A DNA stretch of 64,000 nucleotides, from assembly GCF_038396675.1 (NCBI RefSeq), contig NC_088920.1:64474001-64538000 (forward strand), given 5' to 3'. The position numbers and the translations under genes are program-made. Below, piece by piece: positions 20,730 to 31,312 of this stretch. The notes under the pieces were generated by a model, which made no database searches, was not told the origin of the DNA, and was given only the letters and a program-made list of their open reading frames with translations. This DNA comes from Hydra vulgaris (Eukaryota > Cnidaria > Hydrozoa > Anthoathecata > Hydridae). Within the stretch, counting starts at the first letter, position 1; each line of letters begins with the position of its first letter.

Positions 20730-21284
20730 TAGAAAAAAATTTTTATTTAAATACTTTGGAATTATTTCATTTTGAAGTTTAAGCATAAATACCAAGTTAT
20801 GGTAGATATTTAGTTCGTATACGTTTAATACGTTTATTTTGTATTTTAAAGGTTCTCGATGAAAAGACTTTTCTTAGTTCATTTAACGTAAGACTTAGTC
20901 TTCTGCGAGTTTCCTTACAACTACATAGTACTACTAATATATGTTAATATTTATTTTCAACAAATAACATATATTTTCAACGACAACGACAAGCCCTAAG
21001 TCCCTAGTAGCCCTGTGGCGCGACGGACATTGACACATTTTAAAGTACAATTTTCTAGATAAAAACGGCATTTCAGAAAAATTATCTATGGCATTAAAAC
21101 TAAACTAAAAATACCAGATGATATAGTTTTCTGGCTTTTAAGTTAAAAACCTTTATAAAAAAATAGAAATTAAAAATTTTTATTTTCTCGTAAACAAACT
21201 AATTTCTCTTTACTAAACTAAACTCTTCTTTTTACATAAATAAAAACTTTTTGCATGCATAAATATAAATAATCACTTCGGTGA
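20730..21284. other. No recognisable gene
   Basis: AT-rich. A small patch near 20,990-21,055 (CCCTAGTAGCCCTGTGGCGC ... ACATTTTAAAGTACAA) resembles the one at 24,015-24,060 and may be a LINE 3' end. Confidence 0.4.
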
Positions 21285-21690
21285 CGGATCCCGCACTTTT
21301 TGTGTTTGAGCTAACATCCAGACATGGAGCAAACTCCAAACATTTTCATGTTTATACTTATATTGAATAATGAGGCTTTGCAAAAAATTGCGATGATTGG
21401 AGGCTGGGAGCAAATAAGCCCCAAAATTTTATCCCTCAATCCTACCCTTAACGTGAAGGCAGCAAGTTGATAAAATATTTTTTGTACTATTATTAACTAT
21501 ATTTATTAATAAATTTTAGTTCAAAAGTTTTATAGCATTATTTGTCAGCGTTCAAAAGTTATGACCATATAAAGTTTGAACCCCTCCTCAATTTGAGGGG
21601 TTAAAAGTTATTTCATCATCTTGTTGCCCTTACATTTGGGGTGAGAGGGATAAAATTTTGGGGCTTATTTGTTCCCAGCTTCCAAATATT
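21285..21690. mobile_element. Foldback element, right end lost
   Basis: Begins GTGACGGATCCCGCACTTTT, matching the end of the complete foldback at 50,126. Inverted arms of about 75 bp: 21,406-21,480 (CTGGGAGCAAATAAGCCCCA ...) and 21,604-21,679 (its complement, ending GGGGCTTATTTGTTCCCAG). Near the centre lies a small GC-rich hairpin (AACCCCTCCTCAATTTGAGGGGTT, 21,577-21,600). The right outer third present in the complete copy is missing. No coding capacity. Confidence 0.82.
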
Positions 21691-22812
21691 TATTTATTCC
21701 CATTATCCTTCATAAAATGTTCCATAACTTTTCACAACAACATTAAAAGTGCAATCTAAAAAAAACTTTAACAAGATTTAAATGATTAAAACTGTTCTTT
21801 ATGCGTCTTCTTAAGTTTTTAAAAGCAAAATATACTAAAGGCCTTGCACCTACTGCGCTCAGCTGAACTCAGAATATTTGACTGTAAATTTTTTACATAT
21901 GAGAGTGTAATTTAAAGTAGATCACATGTGCGGTCTAGTGCGGCTGAGTGTTTTTTTGCTTGTGTGAAGGTAGGTGTTAAAAAAATGTTGCGCAATTTTA
22001 AGGGGTTTTATTGAAAAACACTTTAAAAAAAAGCCGTAAAAAAATTTAAAAAATCATGGTAGGGAAAAATTATATTATTTTTAGAGTTTTAAAGGTTCTC
22101 TAGATTAAATTTAACAAAAGAAATTACTCTAATATAAATGTGGGCTTTGAAGGGTTTTGCTCACCTCGCACGTACTGTGCGATGATGAAATTCGGCAATG
22201 AAGTGATTCTCCCGCTATAGATTTCTCAATACTATTTTATATTTTACCTAATAATAATGCTCATAGGAAGATATAGCTAGCCTGGTGAATCTACAGCATT
22301 TTCAATATCTCTGATTGGGGTTGCCACAGTTACTGGAATGACAATTGTTTTAGCTTTAAACGCAGGATCATCTTCTAATAATTTGATTACAAAACATTGT
22401 AGCTTTATAAACCATTCGAAAATTTTTATGAACTAATTGCTACAGATTTGTTTTGATATAGTAAATTAATTACCAAACAGAATACTCTTAACATATTGAT
22501 GGGTAATGATGTAGAAAAAGAAAAGTTGCACAAATTCAAATTTACGTTAAATGAACTATTTCAAGAGTTTTTTCATATAAAAACACATGTTTGTTAGATA
22601 TAGCTGTTAAATTTAACAAGATACTGGTTATTGTATTTTAAAATTAGTCATAAAAAATTAACTCTAATATAAATAGACAGTAAATAATATCAAATAAAAC
22701 AACAAACTTTGATAAACTTATACTTAATACGCTATCACATAAAATAGTTATACATTAAATACTTTTAAAGAACAAAAATAAAGATCTATTAGCTCTGGAA
22801 AAATATAAGTTT
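21691..22812. other. No recognisable gene
   Basis: AT-rich. Around 21,845-21,985 a GC-richer patch carries CACCTACTGCGCTCAGC and, 100 bp on, GTGCGGCTGAGTG ... GAAGGTAGGTGTTA, a loose inverted pair that may be a worn short inverted-repeat element. No open frame of interest. Confidence 0.35.
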
Positions 22813-22861
22813 AAATGTAATGAGTTATTAGTGTAATCAACACTAATAATTCATTACATTT
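22813..22861. repeat. 21-bp hairpin, 7-nt loop
   Basis: Arms AAATGTAATGAGTTATTAGTG and CACTAATAATTCATTACATTT (22,813-22,833 and 22,841-22,861) pair at all but one position. It lies in otherwise featureless DNA and is followed by poly-T. Most likely a local inversion-duplication. The hairpin is too short and isolated to call a microRNA precursor. Confidence 0.85.
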
Positions 22862-22883
22862 TTTTTTTTTTGAATTTTTATAG

Positions 22884-22979
22884 TTACCTCTTAGATAATT
22901 TTATGGATACCTCTTACATAATTTTCATTGATACCACTTAGATAATTTTTATGGATATCTCTTAGATAATTTTACTCCA
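22884..22979 (+). repeat. 24-bp minisatellite, 4 copies
   Basis: Four contiguous 24-bp units of the type TACCTCTTAGATAATTTTATGGA starting at 22,884, 22,908, 22,932 and 22,956, each with a few substitutions. Older than the 26-bp repeat at 4629, judged by divergence. Confidence 0.9.
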
Positions 22980-23449
22980 ACAATTATAACTTTTTACTAT
23001 TATGTAATTCAATGCTACAACTAAACTAAAGCTATTTTTAGGTTAAACAAAAATACATGGAAACTGATTTTTTTTTTTTTTTTTTGTTCTTTTTCTAATA
23101 AATTTATTATAATTTTTCTTTTCTTTCTAATAATTATAATAACCTTTTCTTCATTATTCTTTTTCTGTTAATTTGTTAATTTTTTACCAATTAGTTTGGT
23201 ATTTTATAAATTAATTTTTTTTAAATCAATAATATACAAAAAAGTGCCACACTCAGTGTATTTTGATGCCAGATCTTTATATGGTTAACTTTTCTGACTT
23301 CAATAATTTTTCTTGCTTGTAATGTCAGTGTTAATATGTAACTGTACAAAAAACTGTTCAGGAAAAAATGTATACATTTTACTTCATTTGTTAAATTTTT
23401 AAATAGAGTAATAAATATCCGATTGTCGTTTTTTATATACAAGTAGAAG
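22980..23449. other. No recognisable gene
   Basis: T-rich, AT-rich sequence with poly-T near 23,070. The minus-strand frame at 23,221-23,442 has no recognisable motif. Confidence 0.4.
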
Positions 23450-23895
23450 TAGCCCGCCGAACATTTAAAAATTACAAACTACGGTAGAATGAGTTCTGAC
23501 GTTATAGTAACGGAAGACGTAATGGAAAACTAATCTCCGCTATCAAATAATGAAAGGAGAAATTTATTTTTGTGTCTACATTTAGAAACTAATTCGCCTC
23601 TTTTGTTTAGCAGATTGTCTCCTTCGTAAAATAATCTTTCGAATTTCTGGTTTAAACAAAGCTTACAAATTTTTGACGCAGGATTGTGTGTTTTGCAGCA
23701 TTTAATAATATTTCATTTGATTGAAGATGTAAATTTGTTTTCTTTTAATTCCCATACTTCCTTAGACAGCTCAGTGTCGTTTTTGTACTTTTTTATTTTA
23801 AAGGGTTTTATATGGTTTGCATAATGTAGCTTAAAAGAGGTTTCGCTTATCCCAATGTATAATTTATTTTTTTTAAATCATTATAATACACAAAA
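23450..23895 (-). pseudogene. GIY-YIG endonuclease end of Penelope-like element 1
   Basis: Minus strand reads KLYIGISETSFKLHYANH (the YIG half of the GIY-YIG motif with the conserved R/H-x-x-x-H-type segment), then KKYKNDTELSKEVWELKE, CCKTHNPASKICKLCLNQKF and CRHKNKFLLS. These match, motif for motif, the better preserved copies at 28,408 and 30,350. The domain nicks DNA for target-primed reverse transcription. Interrupted by stops. Confidence 0.75.
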
Positions 23896-24234
23896 GTGTT
23901 TGCATTGAGGTTTTTTTTTATTTTTATTTTTATTTTTTTTTTGCTCTTATATATTCAAGTAAAAATAATCGTAATACATAGATCAAAATAAGAACACGGA
24001 TACTCGTAGAGGGCCTAGTGGTCCTGTTGTCGAGTAAAGTTTACAATATTTTAAAATCGTCAAGAACCGTTTACAGTATTTAAAAATCGTTCAAAAAACA
24101 AAAAACAAAGAACAAAACAAAAAAACAAAAAAACCGAGCTTAAAAAATATACAAATATGTTATCTAGTGAGACGATAATTTTTTTAGTTTACTTTTAAAA
24201 GTTGCGTAACTCAAACCCTGAGAAAAATCAAATT

Positions 24235-24545
24235 TTTTCGAAAACTATTTTGTTACACAAAAAAGCGCCACGATATGAAATAAGGGATTTTCCAAAATTT
24301 GTATGGCTTTATTAACTTTTAATATTTTATAAGCAATGTTGAGTTCTTTTAATGAAATATCAATATTTAGTGCTGAGTTACATGGAAAAATAGATTCAAA
24401 TATTGTATTAGTTATGTTTGGAATATTTTTAGCTAAATTCGACCCAACAGTTACAAAGAAGTTATTTATCTCATTTGCTATCTCTTTCAGATTATATAAA
24501 AAGTTATTGTTAACTTTGATAACTTTAGGCAAGTTGCATGTTTTT
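24235..24545 (-). mobile_element. LINE linker fragment nested in the Penelope element
   Basis: Minus-strand frame with FLYNLKEIANEINNFFVTVG, SNLAKNIPNI, FESIFPCNS and ISLKELNIAYKILKVNKA, the classical region between endonuclease and RT in CR1-like LINEs (NSFFVNIGPNLA / L-K-x-N-K-A). The RT that should follow is absent. Lower-complexity sequence from 23,900 to 24,230 may be its 3' end. Confidence 0.7.
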
Positions 24546-24589
24546 ATTTTATGATTTCCTGTAATTTAATTTAAAATTTGTCATATGCG

Positions 24590-24900
24590 CTTTAAATTAT
24601 GTTTGAATTAGGTTTATTTGAGCGTACGGTTGCTTGGTAAACGATGTTGTTAGACAAACAATGGTTGTTTAGTGGACAAAGAGATTTTTTAATGCAATTG
24701 CAGATTTTTCTGATATTTTTACATCACCATATAAAATATATTTGTTTGTGTGAGTTGATAATAGATTTAATGTTTGGCATGCAGGATTAGCTTATCTTAA
24801 TTGTGTTTCTGTTAAATATTTTGTGTAGTTTGTTGTTTTTAGGAAAATGCTATTCAATTAGAGTTAAAAAGCTTTGACCAATTTAAATTGTAAAATTTTT
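24590..24900 (-). pseudogene. Penelope-like element 1, Cys-rich segment before the endonuclease
   Basis: Minus strand: KLHKIFNRNTIKISYSCMPN, then CNCIKKSLCPLNNHCLSNN and IVYQATV. The C-x-C-x(5)-C-x(5)-C pattern, just before the YIG motif, is the Cys-rich element typical of the Penelope endonuclease region and also seen at 30,296-30,345. Ends at the hAT insertion at 24,903. Confidence 0.72.
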
Positions 24901-25356
24901 ACTAACCATGAGCGAGATCTCGTCTCGTTCTCGTTTCTCGTGAGAAATGGGACTTCTCGTGAGAAACGAGAAATAAAAAATTCTCACGAGAAGTAGAACG
25001 AGACTTAAATATTATATTATTTTCCAAATTAAAAGTTATTATAATTTACAAAATGCTTAATAACTTGTTTTTTTAATTAATTAATATTTTGACTCCGTGA
25101 TTTTAATAAATCTAATTAAAAATTTAATTTGTTTTTGTCAAAAACAAATTAAATTTTAATTAGATTTAAAAAAAAAATCTAATTAATAAATTTTAATTAG
25201 ATTTTAAATATTTTTAATTAGATTTTAAATACAAAAACATTTTGTATAAAATGGTGCACTTTCGACTTAATTTCATTAGTTTACCAGTGGAATTCAACTT
25301 GACACATATTGTTCATATTGAAAAGAAATATTCTTGCCTCATTTCAACTATCAAAA

Positions 25357-26929
25357 ATGTCACCAAGAAAAAACGAAATCTGTAGATATTTTCGAAAAAC
25401 AAGTGACAGTGCTGAATGCAAGGCGCGCAAAAAGTCTTTGAAAACAAAAGATGGAAACACAAGCGGACTTCATCGTCACTTCGAAAAAAAACAAAGTCAA
25501 GATTACGTTGAGTTTTCTGAAAAAACTGACGACTCTCTTCTTCCTCCTCCTAAGAAGAAACAACGAACCATGGTCGAAATGCTCGAAACAAAGTCCAAAT
25601 ATGACAAAGACAATTCCATTCAAAAAAGTTTGACTCTGCAATGCTGGAATACTTTTGCACTGATCTGGCATCCTTTTCAGCCAGATCAGTGCAAAAGTAT
25701 TCTATAGTGCAAAAGTATATTATATATCTTCGAAAAAGGAAGTGGTTTTAATTTCTTAAAACCACTTTCTTTTTCGAAGGAAGTGGTTTTAAGAAATTGT
25801 TTGACATTGCAAACCATAAACTGAGCCTTCATCACAGAACAACATATTCAAGAAAGCTTTCAATTCGGTCAAGAGAAGTTCAAGCTGGAATAAAGAGCAT
25901 GATAACGGAGATTACGCCAAATCTAAAAAGTGCTGCATTTACTTCTGACCTTTGAACTTCTAGAGCTCAGGACAGCTACATCTCTTGGACTTTTCATGCT
26001 ATTGACGAAAATTGGAGACTACATCACTGGACACCCCATGTCCAACAGTTCCCAGGCAGACACACAGGTATCTTAATTGAAGGAAAGCTGGATTCTTTCT
26101 TAGAAGAACTAAATTTGCCTGCTGTTTTGCCAATGCACTGCGTGAACGACCAGGCAAGAAACATGAAACTTGCAGTCAAATTGTCAAAGCGCCTTGACCA
26201 ATACTTGTGCAACAATCATATTTTGCAATGTGCAGTTCGAGACTCATTTGGAATGACTGCTGGAATGGATGATGCGTTGCAAACATGCAAAGGTTTGGCT
26301 TCTTTAACTCACCAGTCAACAGTTGCAGCTGAGTTGCTTGAATCAGAATCAGACGCTCAAGGAATCAATTTTAGACAGTTACGCCAATCTGTTGACACAA
26401 GATGGAATAGTGAACTGGATTGCATGGCTTCTGTCCTACATCTAAAGAGTGCAATTATCAGCTTATGTGCAAATGAAGATATTTTTTCTTCAAAGACCAT
26501 CAGTGCATCACAGTGGAAATCAATCGAGGGAGCAGTAGAAATTTTGGCACCACTTAAAGAAGCTACAGAAACGTGGTCGGCTGAGTCTATTCCAACAATT
26601 AACACTGTTGCAGATTCTCTTTATTTAATCCATGACAAAATTGATCAATTTATTGAGACGAATGGAAAAATAGCTACGGTGTCTTGTATGCAAAAAACTT
26701 GAAAAGCTGCATTGAGAAAAGATTTCCTCTTTGTCACACCGGAAACTTATTGAGTGCTGCAGCAAACTACTTAAATCCTGCTTTAAAGGGACTTCACTTG
26801 AAGCTCTTCAAAAAATTTCAAACAACGAAAGAATGGTTAGCCTCACAGGTTAATGATAATGTTGAGTGCCAACCTGTTGCCAGAGTCCTTTCAGCAGATT
26901 TGTCCCCTAATTCAAAACTGAAGCGCAAC
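25357..26929 (+). pseudogene. hAT transposase with BED finger, copy 2 (truncated)
   Basis: Same protein as at 9738-11,562: MSPRKNEICRYF start; the BED finger has lost one Cys (CKARKKSLKTK instead of CKACKKSLKTK) and carries KKQSQ where copy 1 has KKHSQ, so two zinc ligands are gone. A hairpin-rich insert breaks the gene at 25,669-25,780. The longest open part (26,115-26,702) holds HCVNDQARNMKLAVKLSKR and SVDTRWNSEL. It ends before the dimerisation domain at the 26,929 junction. Confidence 0.88.
25648..25779. repeat. Two adjacent hairpins from templated insertion
   Basis: Hairpin 1: arms 25,648-25,668 and 25,681-25,701 (AATACTTTTGCACTGATCTGG and complement). Hairpin 2: arms near 25,728-25,751 and 25,756-25,779 (CTTCGAAAAAGGAAGTGG ... 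and complement). Copy 1 has neither: there the sequence runs straight from the first arm of hairpin 1 to AAGGAAGAGGTTTCAAGAAATT. The extra about 90 bp is thus built from inverted copies of immediate neighbours, the signature of serial template switching. Confidence 0.88.
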
Positions 26930-27762
26930 AATTATTAAAAATAACTTTACTTGATGAGTTGGCGGACAGTCTTAGCTCGATATTTTTTGAAAGATTATTT
27001 ATTATATTAGTTGGATGGTTAGAATCAGCAAGTACGTAACTTAGCTTATTATTAGGCTTGCAGTATGATTGAAATGAATTTTGAATAAGCTTAAATCAAG
27101 ATAGTTAACAATTTTAACATTGCAATCAATAGAGATATTGAGATTGTTACGTTTGAAAACTTGAACGACATGCTTTTCTATTTTTTCCATTTGGTCGTGA
27201 ATTTTGTTTGTAAAAACAGCTAACCCATCACCTCGATATAAACCGAAATCATTTTTAATGTGAAACTGCGAAAGTTGATTTAAAAGATAAATACCAACTT
27301 GTTCGCAAACTTCCGCGCCATTATAGGCTCCCACGTAACATCAAACAATCCTGCTTTCTTTTTAATAATGAAAGATTTTCTTGCATGACGTATAGTGAAT
27401 TTGCTTTTCTCGTCTATTATTATATGTTGCTCGGCGAAGGTAATTGAATTATTGAGTATGTTTTCATCGATTGACGAATAAAAATCATTTATGTCAAATG
27501 CTAATAATTTACAAAGGTGTTTATCATCGATTTTTCGGAACCAATTTATTACATTCTGCGTATTTTGCTATTGTTTTAAACAGTGCCTGATTTTTAATTC
27601 CGAGTTAATATTGGATAAAACAAATTTTGTCAGTCTTCCTACCTCATTCTTTGCAGGATTTAAAAGACGCACAGTAGAGTTGTTTAGGAAGTTGGCTTTA
27701 TGATCTTTTAAAGCTATAAAACAATCGGCACTGCCGTTTATTTTGGTTCTATTAAATAGATC
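26930..27762 (-). pseudogene. Penelope-like reverse transcriptase, element 1
   Basis: Minus strand from 27,762: [35 protein letters not shown], then WFRKIDDKHLC, and motif A as LAFDINDFYSSIDENIL (Asp kept). Motif B region: LFDVTWE, and GAYNGAEVCEQVGIYLLNQL. Motif C is GLYRGDGLAVF, where the usual DD is GD, so the catalytic site is lost. KIVNYLDLSLF and YCKPNNKLSYVLADSNHP complete the thumb. Several stops. Ends at the junction with the hAT copy. Confidence 0.85.
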
Positions 27763-27765
27763 ATG

Positions 27766-27909
<144 letters not shown>

Positions 27910-28009
27910 TGTGTTAGTGTATTCTACAAACAGAGTGCTCAATGTTCTAAAACAACAGAGCAAAAATAACTTAGTAAAAACATTTATCTAATTTTTGATT
28001 ACTTCAACA

Positions 28010-30170
28010 CTGTGTTTCATCATGAGTAGGTTCATCAGGAAGAATGTCTAAACATAAAAAAGTTTTTTAATTTATAGAAAAGTTATTTCACAGGAAGTTA
28101 TGAATTGTTATAATTAATTATGTAATAAACTGGAGTATTATGCAACCAGGAAGTTGCATCAACTACATTAGATAATTAAGAAATCGTGAAAAGAATTCTT
28201 TAGAATTTGGATAAATTTGGACTGGTCATTTGTTTTTATAATTTTTTAAAAGGAACTTATTTTCATGCCTGCATTTAGAAATTAATTCTGATTTTTTATT
28301 CAGTAAATTTTCTTGATCTAAATGAGTAATAATTTAAAGTTTTTCTTGTAAACATAGTGTACATTTTTTGAAAAGTTATTATAGGCACGCGCAGTTTTTA
28401 GGATAGATCAGTTTAATTTAAAATTAATATTTTTTTCTTTTAGTTGCCAAATATATTTAGACACCATAGTTTCTTTTGAGTATTTTTTATGTTTAAAAGA
28501 TTGTTTGTGATTGGCATAACGTTTTTTCCATTTGCCCTCGGTTAAGCCAATATAATGTTTATCAGGGTTGTTTTGCGAGGAAACAATGCATTTGTAAATA
28601 ATATTTTTTGATAAGCGATTGCCATTCATAGGCAATTCATAGCTTACTTTAATAGTGTTTCTGTTAAAAATTTTGTGCAAATTATTAGAGGGAAATGTTT
28701 ATCAACTAATTTTAAAAATGCTTTTCCAATGTTTGTTGAAACATTTTTGCTGTACGGAGGGTTGAACCAAATTATATTTCTATTTCTATTTCGCTTTTTT
28801 GCAATTTTTGTTTCAAATTTTAGCTCGAAATTTTTAAATCTGCTTTTTTTAAGAGCATCTTCATACACGCGTTTGGAAGAGTTAAAATTATTTTCATTAG
28901 AGGAGTTTTGATTAAGTCTATTGTTTATTGAAATGGGAATTTGTTTTAAGATTTGAGGGGGATGATTCGAATTTATATTAATATACGATAATTCATCATT
29001 AGGTTTTTTATAAGGCCTATAAGACTTTTCCGAGAGGTTAAATGTGAGGTCAAGAAAATTCACAATTTTTAAATTAATGTTTATCTCAATTTGGAAGCCA
29101 ATGTTTTTGAAAATTTCTATAATATTTTTTCTGACTTTGTCAAGTTGAGGCCCTGATTTTTTTTTTGCATTGTTATTAAGCCATTATCGCGGTACAAGCC
29201 CATTTGATTAAAATGAACTATATTAGCTAGGGAATTTAAAATATATAAGTCTACAAATTCGCAAATTTCTGCTCCGTCGTAACTTCCCATTGCTACATCA
29301 AAGCATTCGTGCGTTTTTTTTTTCTTCCACGTCTCGTTATTAAAATAGAGTAGCGTTTTTCTGCAATGTTTCAATAGACAAATAGTGTCGTTTGTAATTT
29401 CAGTATGGGTTTTCCAAATTCTATTGTTTTATCTAAAATTTCTGCAGTAATTGAGGGGTAAAAATCATAATTATCAAGTTGTATAAACGTGCATTCGTTT
29501 TTATTACTAATTTTAGAAAACCAATTTATAACATCAGTGGTGTTTTTCCACTGTTGCAAATTTAATTTTTTCCGAATAATATTATTTATTTTGTCTAATT
29601 TAATTTTACTAAGGTGCCCTAGTTCACTTTTTGAAGGTACTAGTAGCCTACAAGGGAGTTTATTTTCAAAATTTGGTTTATGATCTTTTAGTATGATAAA
29701 CGCTTGCGCTGGTGCGACTGATTCAATTTTAACATCTAAATTAATTGTTTTAGCAATGTTTTGGCCTTCTAAATTAATTGAATTTTCTAAATTTTTCGGG
29801 GCATATTTGGTATATGTTGCTTGTTTTATCAGCAAAAACTAAGATATTAGGGTTTGATTTTATATTATTAATGTCTAACTTGAGTTCCTTTTGGAAATCA
29901 TTGTTAATATTTCAAAATTTTATTGTTTTAATCAAGTGTAATAAATCTTTTTCAAAGTTTTCTAGGTTAGGAATAAATGGTGGGGCGTTTTTTGTTTTGA
30001 ATCCAAAATTTTCTTTTTGGTTATTTTTAATTATAAGGCTTTTTTTGTTTTCAGATTCTAAGAAAAATGGGCTTTTCAACGAATTCTTTTAATAAAGTGT
30101 CATATTTTTTCAATTAAAGAAATGGTATAACTTTTTTTGTCTGGGATTGGGATATTTTTAAAAAATTTTT
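28010..30170 (-). mobile_element. Penelope-like element 2 (RT + GIY-YIG)
   Basis: Minus-strand element, 5' side near 30,170. N-terminal region (FKTKNAPPFIPNLENFEKDL) around 29,990-29,930, RT 29,835-28,690, endonuclease 28,680-28,220, 3' untranslated region to about 28,010 with AACACTGTGTTTCATCATGA, also present at 51,340. Its 3' part is repeated in inverted orientation at 30,190-30,945, so the two copies stand head to head. Confidence 0.85.
28408..30060 (-). pseudogene. Penelope-like RT and GIY-YIG endonuclease, element 2
   Basis: In order on the minus strand: AFIILKDHKPNFENKLPCRL and VPSKSELGHLSKIKL; motif A IQLDNYDFYPSITAEIL; DVAMGSYDGAEICEFVDLYI; motif C GLYRDNGLIT (DN instead of DD); thumb FLDLTFNLSEKSYRPYKKPN, ELSYININSNHPPQILKQIP; IIWFNPPYSKNVSTNIGKAF; then KHYIGLTEGKWKKRYANHKQ of the GIY-YIG nuclease. 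Relative to the inverted copy at 30,190, the Cys-rich segment (CNCKQKIDCPLNGKC) is deleted between KVSY and MNGNRLSKN. Frameshifts near 29,370, 29,120 and 28,660. Non-functional, but recent in appearance. Confidence 0.87.
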
Positions 30171-30189
30171 AACAGAAATACTTTTAAAG

Positions 30190-30945
30190 TAAGCTATAGC
30201 TGTACAAAAAATATTGAAAGAATTATAAAAGGCCACAACTACGCGTTAATTAATAAAAATGAACATATAAAAGAAAAAAACACTGATTATTGTAATTGTA
30301 AACAAAAAATAGATTGCCCTCTAAATGGAAAATGCCTTTCGAAAAATGTAATTTACAAGTACATTGTTTCCTCACAAAACAACCCTGATAAACAATATAT
30401 TGGCTTAACCGAGGGGGAATGGAAAAAACGTTATGCCAACCACAAACAATCGTTTAAACACAAAAAATATTCAAAAGAGACTATGCTGTCAAAATATATT
30501 TGGGATTTAAAAGAAAAAAATATTAATTTTAAATTAAACTGGTCTATCCTATAAACTGCGCGTGCCTATAATAACATTTCCAAAAAATGTACACTATGTT
30601 TACAAGAAAAATTTGAAGTTATTACTCATTTAGATCAAGAAAATTTACTGAATAAAAAATCAGAATTAGTTTCTAAATGCAGGCATGAAAATAAGTTCCT
30701 TTTAAAAAATTATAAAAACAAATGTCCAAATTTATCCAAATTCTAAAGAATTCTTTTCACGATTTCTTAATTATCTAATGTAGTTGATGCAACTTCCTGG
30801 TTGCATAATACTACAGTTTATTACATAATTAATTATAACAATTCATAACTTCCTGTGAAATAATTTTTCTATAATTTTAAAAACTTTTTTATGTTTAGAC
30901 ATTCTTCCTGATGAACCTACTGAAAGTGAAACACAGTAGAGTAAT
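30190..30945 (+). mobile_element. Penelope-like element 3, 3' part in inverted orientation
   Basis: Plus strand: SCTKNIERIIKGHNYALINK, the Cys segment YCNCKQKIDCPLNGKCLSKN, KYIVSSQNNPDKQYIGLTEG (GIY-YIG), KYIWDLKEKNINFKLNWSIL then a stop at about 30,553, and after it in the same frame style [20 protein letters not shown] and [19 protein letters not shown]. The untranslated end to 30,945 is the complement of 28,013-28,230 with few differences. This is the intact-endonuclease version of the copy at 28,010. Confidence 0.87.
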
Positions 30946-31312
30946 TCCATGTCAAAACAACCAGGCCATGCAACCCTATGTCCTTGGATTTTCTTTATAT
31001 TTTTACCATAGTTAGTACATTATAAAATAAGATAAATCCCAAAATTTCAAGGTCTAACTCCCAACGGTTCGCAAGTAATGGTTGCTTTAATTTTGGCTAC
31101 TATTATTGTTTTGGTCATTTCCCGCCTATTTTAAATTTACATTTCTCCTTATAAAACCAAGTCTTTAAACATGTGAATTCTAAAAATAAGTGACTTAGTT
31201 AATCTCAAGGTGAGGAATTTGAATATATAAATAAAAAACTCATTTTATAATTAAAAAGTACCTAAATATCAATTATAAATGTTAAAATAATGGACACCTG
31301 CCCCAGTAAAAC
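30946..31312. other. No recognisable gene
   Basis: Unremarkable AT-rich sequence between the Penelope copy and the left inverted repeat of the next element. Confidence 0.4.

Larger units (their letters stand above)
24903..26929 (+). mobile_element. BED-finger hAT, copy 2, right end missing
   Basis: Starts TAACCATGAGCGAGA at 24,903 with the same GAGA/TCTCGT-rich subterminal region as copy 1, in opposite orientation. Sequence follows copy 1 closely to CTGAAGCGCA at about 26,929, where it stops abruptly within the transposase and Penelope sequence resumes. The left end borders Penelope sequence too, so this copy jumped into the Penelope element. Confidence 0.88.
23450..27765 (-). mobile_element. 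Penelope-like element 1, split by nested insertions
   Basis: Three minus-strand pieces line up as one element when compared with the copy at 28,010-30,170: reverse transcriptase at 27,762-26,930, the segment before the endonuclease at 24,900-24,590, and the GIY-YIG endonuclease at 23,895-23,450. Between the first two sits a BED-hAT (24,903-26,929), and between the last two a LINE piece (about 23,900-24,590). Some 40 codons of Penelope sequence and the right end of the hAT are missing at the 26,930 junction, so a deletion followed the hAT insertion. Confidence 0.75.

Noticed and set aside
22813-22861. microRNA precursor
   Set aside because: The 21-bp stem is short and fully AT-type, flanked by poly-T with no extended lower stem; similar hairpins here arise by template switching.
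28010-30945. LTR retrotransposon or retrovirus with inverted LTRs
   Set aside because: The protein has Penelope-type RT motifs and a GIY-YIG nuclease, with no gag, protease, integrase or primer-binding site; inverted ends are typical of Penelope insertions.
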